From contig NW_005179044.1 of the NCBI RefSeq assembly GCF_000350225.1, positions 140,789-204,788 of the forward strand: a stretch of 64,000 bases of DNA, written 5' to 3'. The notes beneath the pieces are model-generated. The model worked only from the letters and a program-made list of their open reading frames with translations, had not been told where the DNA came from and searched no databases. This DNA comes from Chondrus crispus (lineage: Eukaryota > Rhodophyta > Florideophyceae > Gigartinales > Gigartinaceae). The translations under genes were made by a program, and so were the position numbers. Each line of letters begins with the position of its first letter. Positions within the stretch are counted from its first letter, which is position 1. This document shows, piece by piece, positions 13,151-21,900 of this stretch.

Positions 13151-14330
13151 CTACCACCGACCACAGTCCACACATGCGACCAAAACCATTTTCGACAAGA
13201 ATGCGATCGCTGGAGATAGCGTTGTTCTCGGCAACCTCTTTGGGACAAAGAAACGCACCCGGGGCTTCTGTTTGGGATGTATCATCCTGCAAAACTCGGT
13301 GGCTCCTTGGTATCCCTTTTCTTCTAAAATGGCCCACTGCCTTGTACATTCCTCTTTGAGAGGCCCAGAGTCTTCGATCGTAGCCTCATTCTCCTTTTTG
13401 CGGAGCGCGCGTTCGTGGAACCACTGCATTTGCCTGAAAATGACAAATCTGAGACCGACCAGGGCTCATGCAAACTTGAGCAAATTGCAAACCCGTTCGG
13501 CGTAACACTCACTTCGACCTTGTAGCCATAGAGTTTGTTTTGCCACCAAAATACTTTTTGCCCTTCTGGAGGCTTTCAGATGGGCGAAAAGAGGGTTGGA
13601 AGATGGCATCGGTGACATAACGTGCTATAGGGTATTCCTTGAAGAGCTTGTTATTGTCAAGAGGGTTTTCATGGACCAAAGTTTGTGTCAGTACGTGACG
13701 TACTGTTCATGCAACGGTTCAGAGAGGATTCGAATGAAGCGGCCAATCAGTCGCTCAAAGGCGGATGTCTTTTGGCCAAACATTTTGGCAAAAAATCCCA
13801 GGTTCCACCATGTTTCAGAACCGAAGGGTTCATGAACAGCACATCCTTTGGGTTGTTTGTGCTTTTACGCCCCCTTCCTACATTGAAATTCTCCGAAATG
13901 AGGTTCTGAAACCCAGCCCAAATGCTGATAATCTGGGCTGGGTTAAAGTTAATCATTTCAATGATTGCGCGAGACCCGCCCTGGTCTTAAAAATGATCGA
14001 AAGTGGGCGAGTCAGAGCCGTTGTCTTCGTCGCTGTCATTGGGTCGTGCTGTGTCGTAGAGCTCGAGCTCGTTCCTCCGCTCAAATGCAGCGGTGGATAG
14101 CAGTTAGAGAGTTTTGGTTGCGTCTTGTGCTGTGAAGGTAGCCACCAAGGAGTGCCGAGTGTCTTTTTAAGCTGGTGGGTGATGGTGGGCGGGCTCGCTT
14201 TGGTGGTTGCAGACCGACGTTTATTCGAAATGTCCAGGTCATTTGCGCAATGACCCGGCTGTTTCGGTTTTTCTGCCGCCTCTTCGCACCACTGTAGTGC
14301 GCAGGAATTGAACACGTATTTGTGCATGCG
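13140..14330 (-). pseudogene. Decayed DDE transposase (Harbinger/DDE_Tnp_4-like)
   Basis: Minus-strand fragments in changing frames give a recognisable transposase order. From the N-terminal side: NFNVGRGRKST with VLKHGGTWDF (about 13790-13880); FERLIGRFIRILSEP (about 13700-13750); YVTDAIFQPSFRPSESLQ and KKYFGGK (about 13550-13610); VTPNGFAICSSLHEP (about 13470-13505); FHERALRKKENEATIEDSG (about 13370-13425); EKGYQGATEFCRMIHP (about 13260-13310); and SSDRILVENGFGRMCGLWS (about 13150-13210). The order and motifs fit a cut-and-paste DDE transposase. At least four frameshifts and stops show it is dead. No terminal inverted repeats were identified. Repeat R1 flanks it on both sides. The family assignment is from memory of motif patterns and should be checked by profile search. 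Confidence 0.6.
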
Positions 14331-14946
14331 TGCTTTGTATGCAGTAATAAATTTCCTTTCTCGATTTACTGGGTGTACGAAACTTCACTTGATCATAACG
14401 AGTTTAGGACTTTCTTTTTATCGCATGGTTGAGTCTCTTACATGTCCCACATATTTCCATAAAGGATCTACTGCATGGATCATATGCAGTATGCTGTTCT
14501 GTGCTGCACCTTTCTCATTGAATTAATTTGGGTAAGGGCATCTCTACCCCACGAGCCTATTCGCTTCTCTAATCACAACTTTTTGGCCAAGTGGTTAAAA
14601 TGTATTGGGTAGATCTATTGCCCTATATATGAATAGAATTACTGAAATAGATTCGCGCACGAACTCTACCGCAGTACACACAACCGATCACCATCATTGC
14701 ACACATCCCCTTGAAGCCTGTGAAATAGTAACGCGTCAACCCTGTGACCTGTAGTATAATGACAGGCGCGCGGGCGGAGGTTATTAACCGGGCGGCTGTG
14801 CACAGAGCACACGTGGGCGGGTGTGCCCACGTGTAGGGAGCGCGCGCGTGTACCGACCGGTCGTGGCGTGGGGCACGTGTACAGTATCACACGTGTCGCC
14901 CGTACGGTAGTCTACGCGTATTACGTGTGCGCGTTAGCACACGTGT
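14331..14946. other. Intergenic, with CACGTG cluster
   Basis: No gene is seen. The right half (about 14806-14945) is a GC-rich stretch with several CACGTG or ACGTGT palindromic motifs (near 14811, 14829, 14876, 14891, 14920 and 14939). CACGTG is the core E-box of bHLH factors; whether it is used here is unknown. The same motif recurs in the LTRs of B and C. Confidence 0.4.
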
Positions 14947-15363
14947 CGTCCGTGCGGTAGTAGTAATTATGGCGCTAGCTTTTTAATTGTGTACAGTACC
15001 CGGCACGCACTACGCGGCAGGTACTTTACTACTGTACTGGGACAGGTGTCCGAGGCGTCCCTCTGAGGGGTGAAGGCCTGACACCCGTCCGCACCAGTAA
15101 ACTGGGGCAAGCTGGCCCCCGTCCTTTTCGTGCCTAATCTACGGCCATTCGGTAGTTTATCCGCGCGCTGGCTTCTAACCCGTTACCGGTCGCTCCTGTT
15201 TACGCACCACGTGGCGACTGCGCGTGACCGGCCAGTGAGCCTCTCCCTTTTCGCGAGATCGACCGTATCGGATATATTCGCGCCGCGCGTCCGCGTCGCG
15301 TGCTCCGTCTGCAAAAGCCTCCGCCTCCCATCCAACCCAGGGCGGAGAGGAGTTATCCCACAC
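14947..15363. repeat. Repeat R1, copy 2
   Basis: Second copy of the block at 12741-13150, same orientation, somewhat diverged and with small indels. The two copies enclose the 1.8-kb transposase relic. After it, 15364-15490 is unassigned sequence. One minus-strand frame there is open up to the LTR border but too short to identify. Confidence 0.7.
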
Positions 15364-15546
15364 TACCCCCTTCCCCTCTTCTTTTCCTCTGACGCCAGTG
15401 ATGATGAGATCATGTCGTTTCTAGTAACAACTGGAAGACTACCTGGTTTCACAGGTACGATGACTTCTTGCATGCGACGAGGGTCAAAAGTGTAGTATAA
15501 CCCCCCCTGGGGGTTTAAATTAGATTAGATCAAGAACTAGATCAGC

Positions 15547-15769
15547 TACTGTAGAGCGTCGAGCTCTACAGTACCACCGCGCGTGTCCACGTGTACACCA
15601 CGGGGACAAGGGACTTGCGCATACACGTGTACACGTGTACAGCGCGCGAACGAAGCGTGCACGCACTACGAGTGATACGTGTACTGTCAGCCTCGACATA
15701 GCTGACAGTATTACAGTGCAGGCCGACCTGCACTACAGTAGCCCACTACAGTACCACGGTACTGTAGTG
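15547..15769. promoter_or_regulatory. Hairpin series and E-box motifs in U3 of element B
   Basis: Four inverted repeats in succession: TACTGTAGAGC / GCTCTACAGTA (15547-15573), TACTGTCAGC / GCTGACAGTA (15682-15710), AGTGCAGG / CCTGCACT (15715-15734) and CACTACAGTACC / GGTACTGTAGTG (15744-15769). Between the first two lie ACGTGTAC motifs containing CACGTG. The arrangement is kept in the other three LTRs. Position just upstream of the TATA box suggests transcription-factor sites; this is inference. Confidence 0.5.
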
Positions 15770-15787
15770 TTATGATAGAGTGTTTTG

Positions 15788-15799
15788 TATATTAAATAT
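15788..15799. promoter_or_regulatory. TATA box of element B LTR (nearly symmetrical)
   Basis: TATATTAAATAT reads as a TATA-like box on both strands (ATATTTAATATA on the minus strand). The same sequence is at 29761-29772, 34847-34858 and 48069-48080. On the plus strand it would drive gag-pol. In the 3' LTR the minus strand could drive the antisense gene that starts about 360 bp away. Confidence 0.5.
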
Positions 15800-16190
15800 G
15801 GAGCGGACCGACGGCGGCGGAAGGGGACAAGCACGGGCTTGTCCTCAACCGACCGCCAAGGTCAGTCGACCCAGCTTATTCTAAACGTCGCCTTCGCTCT
15901 TCGCGCGCGTTTAGTCGGAGCCGAGCCGGAGTGGACGCGCAGCACGCGAGCGAGCACGGAACCGCCTCCGCCCGTCAGCACTGGTACGTCACCCAGTGCT
16001 GCTCCGGGGCGTCGAGGCGTCGATCCGCTCGTGCGTGCGCGCGTCCCTGCTCGCTCCCGCTCTACCACCGCTACCCGGGCCCGAGCCCGGTTCCGTAGCT
16101 GGTTGGCCCGCTTCACCCCTTCTCCGAACCGGGGTCTACAGGTCGAACTGCGCATACACCTCCAGTCGTCTGGGGGTGTTTATGCTACAG

Positions 16191-16203
16191 TGGTCTCCCG
16201 ACC
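16191..16203 (+). other. Element B candidate primer-binding site
   Basis: TGGTCTCCCGACC begins one base after the 5' LTR and starts with TGG, the complement of a tRNA CCA end. It is identical at 35250-35262 in element C. I could not match it to a specific tRNA. Confidence 0.45.
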
Positions 16204-16265
16204 TAGAAGACCCCGAGATCTTTCCGAGAAGACTTTCTTTTTCCTCCGCGTCCGTACGCGTTGAG

Positions 16266-18836
16266 ATGAGTCAAGAATACGCCACCTCGATCCGGTTCGA
16301 ACCGGCGGATCCGAGGGCGGCCGCTATGCACGCACCATCACCGCCGTTCGGCGACGGCGACGCTGGTCTCCGAGACCGCGAACCGTCGCCCGAGTCCCCC
16401 GAAGGACAAGCGGCTGCGATGTTCGATCGCATAGCTGACTACATCGAGGAAGTCCGTACTTCACTCCGTATAGACGTGACGGACGCCGTCTACTCGCGAT
16501 GTATGGACGAGCTTCGCTCCCTACGTGAAGGGAGGTTCGATCGAGTCAGCCAGTCCTTGGAGAATCTCCGAGCACTAGTCGACGAGTTACACTCGCGACT
16601 GGTGCTCGTCGAAGACTCACGCCTCGCACAGCCCGTACTGCACGGGCAAGGTCGCCCCACGAGGCCGACCTCGACGAGACGTCCCGACGATCGACCGTCC
16701 CCGTCAGCAGAGCAGTTGGGTGCGTTCGCGCACCTCTCCGCCGAGCTCAACGCTACGCGACAGCGTGCTCGTGACATGGAACGGACCATGGCCGCAAGGC
16801 TGCCCGGTGCCCCCACGAGAGGGCCCGGTGGTGCCGTACCTCCGAGCGCCGTCGCTCCGGAAGGTTGGCGTCCGACTGGCGCCGACGCCAGTCGGACTGC
16901 GGAAGGAAACCGTCCTCCGATGGGCGCGAATCTCGCGTCCGAGACCCAAGCATTGCCGCCTATCCCCGTAAGTAGGCGGCAGATGGACCGCGTATCGTAC
17001 GCGGACGAACAGGACCGTGGAGGAGCCGCCCGCGGATCCGGAGAACCGATGTTCTCCGTCGATCCCCGCTGGGGCGGCTACCCGCCGGCGAGTTATGCCG
17101 AGCATCCAGGTCCGGTAGACGTCCGTACGCTACCGGTTACCTCCTTCGGCACGCTAGGTCCCGCCGAACCCGGGCTCGAGCCGGTGCATACGATGATCCA
17201 AGAGTTCAGCGCCGTCGCTGACTATCGTATGTACCGCTTGGATAACACCTCGAGGCTCGTCACCTCGGGTGACGCGGGACGGATCGCGAAGTACGTCCAA
17301 CGCTGCCGTGGGATCCGTCCCACGATGAGGAGCTTTGACGGTACGGACCCGATCCAGCTCCTACCGTTCTTGAAGGATATTCGGATAACCTTCAACTCGC
17401 AACACCTGACCGAAGGTGTTGCCGTGAGAGTCCTCGCGCACTTCTTAGAGCGCGACGCGGAGCGCCTGTATACGAGTTATACGATGCGTGGCCTCCGCGC
17501 CGGCCAACTACACGACGACGTGAGTTGGCGGGGGCTCGTGAACCAGTTCCTGAAACGCTACCTAACCGACGACGTGTTAGGTGAAGCGTACGACGCTGTC
17601 GCGACGGCGCGACAGCAATCTCATGAAACGGAGAGCACGTTCGCGGACCGGCTCGAAACGGCCGCGTTCCGGTGCACGGCAGTGTTCTCCGAACAGTCCC
17701 TCGCGCACTACTTCGTGCGGGGACTCGCTCCTGCGACCCATGCCGCAGTTTCCGAGACAGTGCAGCGGCTGCCGAGCCGCCAGAAGACCGATCTTCCGAC
17801 CATCCGCCGTATCGCAACGGCAGAAGGAACCACTTACCGCGCTCGACGCGGTTTACCTCTGCCGGATTCGAAACCGGCAGGGAGGGCTGGCAGGACTACG
17901 AAGTCCGCCGCAACAAGTTCGCCCGCCTCTACCCTCCATGTCGGGGAGGATGAGTGGCAGGCCGCCCCTGTCCTCATTACGCAAGGAGCAGGGCCGGTAA
18001 GGGGTCGACCCCCTTCACCGATGTCGACCGGAACGACGTCGAGCTACGCGACCGCGTTCGCGGCCACTCCCAGAGCACCCAGGGGTACGGTTCCCCGGGT
18101 CGCTGAGCTCGACATCTCAAACCGAGATCCCGGAGGTGAAGCCCCTCGCGTACCCCTCCTCACCGATGAGGAGGCGCGTCACGCGGCGACCTTCGCCTCA
18201 ACGGACGGCAGCGCGTACGTGTGCTGGCTATGTCGTACGTACGGACACGCCATGTACGCCTGCCCGTTCCTGTCGCCGGAACAACGAATGTTCACGGCGT
18301 ACAGGAACTACCGCTACCAGATGGAGACGCGCCCCGGGGCGCGCAATCTACTCCGGCAAGCGGTCGGCGAGGGTCGTCCCCCGCGTCAAGGTTTCCCGAA
18401 TCGGTCGGGTGGGGGCGCTCGATTCGCCCCCCGTGGAGGCGGGTATCGTCGTACCGAACTCGATCGTCGCGATCGGCCCGACTACCGCCAGGCCGACACA
18501 AGGTACCCCCGCCAAGGAGGGAGAGGGGACCGAGACCGTTCTCGGTTACCCCAACAGGTACAGAATGCGATAATGTACCTGCAAGACTGGGTAGAGGATC
18601 CGTACCCCCTACCCGCGGAGGGTCACGAAGGAGAGCCGACTCGCTTCATCCCCCATATCCTGCGACGGCCGGACGCCGCAGGTCAAGGCCCGGAAGTACC
18701 CGAGTACTTCGCCAAGGCTGCCGAGCCGCCCGGGAGGAATAGTCCCGACCCACGTGGTCGGCCACCCGGAGAAGACCTGGCCGACGATCGCCAGGGGGGT
18801 AGCTCCGATAGCACCGGTAGTTCGAAAAAAGGGTAA
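16266..18836 (+). CDS. gag: Element B Gag polyprotein (856 aa)
   Basis: Structural protein that packages the element RNA into cytoplasmic particles. ATG at 16266 (start MSQEYATSIRF) is the first one after the LTR. The frame is open further upstream into the LTR, with another ATG at 15996. The first ~340 residues are Pro/Arg rich and likely disordered, with a helical stretch at about 55-115. A retrotransposon-gag-type helical domain lies at about 354-525 (RSFDGTDPIQLLPFLKDIR onward). One CCHC knuckle, CWLCRTYGHAMYAC, lies at about residues 652-665, followed by an Arg/Gly-rich tail. It ends KKG-stop, with codons AAA AAA GGG TAA. Pol lies in the -1 frame. Compared with C it lacks the 8-bp duplication and is intact. 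Confidence 0.9.
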   Translation: MSQEYATSIRFEPADPRAAAMHAPSPPFGDGDAGLRDREPSPESPEGQAAAMFDRIADYIEEVRTSLRIDVTDAVYSRCMDELRSLREGRFDRVSQSLENLRALVDELHSRLVLVEDSRLAQPVLHGQGRPTRPTSTRRPDDRPSPSAEQLGAFAHLSAELNATRQRARDMERTMAARLPGAPTRGPGGAVPPSAVAPEGWRPTGADASRTAEGNRPPMGANLASETQALPPIPVSRRQMDRVSYADEQDRGGAARGSGEPMFSVDPRWGGYPPASYAEHPGPVDVRTLPVTSFGTLGPAEPGLEPVHTMIQEFSAVADYRMYRLDNTSRLVTSGDAGRIAKYVQRCRGIRPTMRSFDGTDPIQLLPFLKDIRITFNSQHLTEGVAVRVLAHFLERDAERLYTSYTMRGLRAGQLHDDVSWRGLVNQFLKRYLTDDVLGEAYDAVATARQQSHETESTFADRLETAAFRCTAVFSEQSLAHYFVRGLAPATHAAVSETVQRLPSRQKTDLPTIRRIATAEGTTYRARRGLPLPDSKPAGRAGRTTKSAATSSPASTLHVGEDEWQAAPVLITQGAGPVRGRPPSPMSTGTTSSYATAFAATPRAPRGTVPRVAELDISNRDPGGEAPRVPLLTDEEARHAATFASTDGSAYVCWLCRTYGHAMYACPFLSPEQRMFTAYRNYRYQMETRPGARNLLRQAVGEGRPPRQGFPNRSGGGARFAPRGGGYRRTELDRRDRPDYRQADTRYPRQGGRGDRDRSRLPQQVQNAIMYLQDWVEDPYPLPAEGHEGEPTRFIPHILRRPDAAGQGPEVPEYFAKAAEPPGRNSPDPRGRPPGEDLADDRQGGSSDSTGSSKKG
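18821..18836 (+). promoter_or_regulatory. Candidate -1 frameshift site at the gag end
   Basis: The sequence is TTCGAAAAAAGGGTAA, where TAA is the gag stop. The pol frame (-1 relative to gag) is open from 18821, just after a TAG at 18818-18820. It stays open without a stop to the pol ATG at 18977 and on to 23560. Slipping back one base in the A6 run would give a Gag-Pol fusion with a linker of about 50 residues. In element A pol is likewise -1 to gag. The heptamer is not one of the classical strong ones, so reinitiation at 18977 is an alternative. Confidence 0.4.
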
Positions 18837-18976
18837 AGACGGTTACGTACACGCGGTCGCGTGAGCCGTCTTTTCCCTATGAACTAGACCGGTCCCCGCG
18901 TGCTGGCCAAGGACACGGGGGGTATTGTCCGATAATACATCCCCCGCTATCGGAGTCGAGCACGGGGACTCCAGCA

Positions 18977-21900
18977 ATGTCGACATTGCAGGAGAAACCC
19001 AACACCGAGGCCCACGTAGACCCGATGTTGGAAGAAGGCACCACAGGGACACCCGACATCCCAGTGAAGCGCAACGAGCGAGACGTGGTTAACGCCGACC
19101 GACACGAGTCGGTCGCCCTTCGGACCCCGGGGAGCCCAAGGTCGCCGACGAAATGTCCGCCTCGTACGGACTCCAGCACCTGGACGGGCGTCACTGAGAC
19201 GCGAACGTCCCCCGGCTCGAGCCGAAGGAAACGCAAGAGGGGCCAACGCCGAGGTCGAAGGCCCCGGCGGAACGACCTCACCGATAAGGTCGCGCCCAAG
19301 GTGGTCGATGGCCTCGTATGCCTCATGACGTCGAAAATATATAACGTCTTGGGCTCCGTGGCCACCGAAGGCAACGCGTTTAAGCCCCACACGATCGCCG
19401 TCGACACGTGCTCGGGCTACAACTTGGTGAGGAAGGCCGACCTCCCTCCCGACTGGGCTCGCTACGTAATACGGGGCGCGCCATTACCACGTCTGGCTGG
19501 CGCGAACAGTAACCCGCTTCGACTTACGGCGGTCGTCCGCCTCGCGGTCCGGCTGCGGAACACGACGTTCCGCATACCTTTCGTAGTGGCCGAACAACTC
19601 GCTGTTCCCGTTCTACTTGGGACCGCGTTCATTGATGCGCACGTACGCAGCATCGACATCGATGGACAGAAGCTCGAACTTCGTCACGGTGGCTCGGTAG
19701 CCATCGTCAATGGGAAGGGGGAACCGACTCCCCCTACCCGGCGACATGGTCGCCAAACTAGTCGTCCGGAGGTACGCGAGGAGGACCCGCAGGCGATCCG
19801 AATCGCCCGCTGGGCTACCATCCCCGCGATGTCGCAAGCCCGTGTGCGTGTGACAACCGCGGGGAGGGGTCTCGTGTTCCTGGAGCCCAAGCCCTCACTC
19901 CAACACCGCCATGGAGTGAGGCTGACGAATGGCGTCGCGGAAGTCCTGCCGAACCAGACATTCGAAGTCCTCGTCGCAAACTTCTCGCGACGGGAGAGGC
20001 GGCTTCCGAAGCACACCGTCGTGGGATACGCGAAGCGCAACCCCCTCGCGATCCTCACGCCCGAACGTCGAGTCGCTGAGGAGGTCGCGCTCGCGTTGCA
20101 TCTGACCGACTTGACCGATCAAGTCGGAGAGGTCGGAGCTGGCCGATCCAGCTCCGACGAGAAGGCAACCGCGGGGAGTGAAGGGGTTGACCCGGACGAA
20201 CGGTTACCTATACCCCAACCGACGGCGGAGGGTACTGTACCCCCCCAGCAGAAGGATCCCGAAAATCCACCGATGGATTGGGAAAAAGAGATTGACTTGT
20301 CATACATCGATGATGACAAGCTCCGTGGCCACGTGCTCGAGATGCTCCGTAAGCACTCGAGTCTGTGGAGCGGTGCGCTCGGAACGATCCAAGCCACAGA
20401 GCACCGCATTCCCCTCGAACCGGGAACGAAACCGATTCGTTCTATGCCCTATCGGAAGGGCCCGGCCATGCGCGAAATGGTCGCGAAGGAGGTCAACAAG
20501 ATGTTGAACGCAGGGGTTATCGAACCCGCGAGCACCGAGTGGGCGTCCCTGGTGGTGCTCGTACCGAAGAAAGACGGCTCTCTTCGGTTCTGCGTGGACT
20601 ACCGGCGTCTCAACGCGAAGACTGCAGCGGATTCGTATCCGCTGCCGCGTATGGACGACTGCATCGACTCGTTAGGAGATGCAGCCGTCTTTACGACGCT
20701 GGACTGCAATTCCGGTTATTGGCAGATCCCGGTCGCTCCCGAGGACCGGGATAAGACTACCTTCACGACACATATGGGTACGTACCGCCATTTGCGCATG
20801 CCGTTTGGATTAAAAGGGGCACCGGCCACCTTCCAACGTGCCGTCGATATCATACTCTCCGGAGTCCGCTGGCAAATATGCCTCGTCTATCTCGATGACG
20901 TTATCGTGTTCTCGCGTACGGACGCGGAACACGCAAGGCATCTCGATACCGTCTTGAGCTTGTTGCGGAGTGCCGGCATCTCCCTCAAGCTTAAGAAGTG
21001 CAGCTTCTTCCGTCCCAAGGTGCATTACCTGGGGCACGTGATATCCCCAGGTAAGCTGAGCGTTTCGGATACGGCCTCCGACGCCTTCCGAACGTTCACG
21101 TTCCCGAGGACGCTGACGCAGGTGCGTTCGTTCCTCGGGGCGTGTAACGTGTATCGTCGCTTCGTCAAGTGCTTCTCGAAGATTGCCCGTCCGTTATCCG
21201 ATATAACGCGCAAGGACTCGGATCACGATTTCGATAACCCAACGGAAGTTCAGCTTCAGGCTTTCGAAAGCCTGAAGGCTGCGATGATCTCCCCGCCGAT
21301 CCTCGCGCTACCACGGTACGGCCGACCGTACCTGTTGGACACTGACGCCAGTGCATATCAACTCGGGTGCACCCTCCTACAGGAGCACGACGAGCCAAAC
21401 GATTGGCGCCCCGTTGGGTACTGGTCGTACGCGCTAAGCGATAGCGAACGGAACTACAGCGCTACGGAGCGTGAGTGCTTCGCCGTGGTGTGGGCCGTCC
21501 GCACACTGCGGCCGTATATCGAAGGAACCAAGTTCACCGTCCGGACGGATCACGACGCCCTCCGATGGCTCATGTCGCTCACGGAGAGCTCAGGAAGACT
21601 CACCCGGTGGCGGCTACGTCTGGCTGAATACGATTTCACCATTCAGTACCGCCCCGGGCGCGTGCATCAGGTGCCCGATGCCCTGTCACGACTCGTGTCG
21701 CCGAAGGTCGCCGATGACCCTCGCCCCACCGTCGAGGTGGATGACGACATTCCCACCTTCGACGGGGGTACGACCGTTCGAGACGTATCGAACGAGCTCG
21801 CGGACCACGCTTGTATCGCGAGCTGCGATCATCAGGCCGTCCATGTCTTCGTAACGACACGGAACCAAGCCAAAGCCCGAACAAGGTCGCGCGTACGGAC

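Larger units (their letters stand above)
15491..16189 (+). repeat. Element B 5' LTR
   Basis: Length 699 bp, TGTAG at the start and CTACA at the end, matched over full length by 29464-30162 and closely by both LTRs of C. U3 (about 15491-15785) carries four hairpins and CACGTG motifs, followed by a TATA box at 15788. The remainder is GC-rich and devoid of stops in several frames. Confidence 0.95.

Noticed and set aside
17860-17880. GCCGGATTCGAAACCGGC as a tRNA T-arm
   Set aside because: Lies inside the intact gag frame, with no cloverleaf around it.
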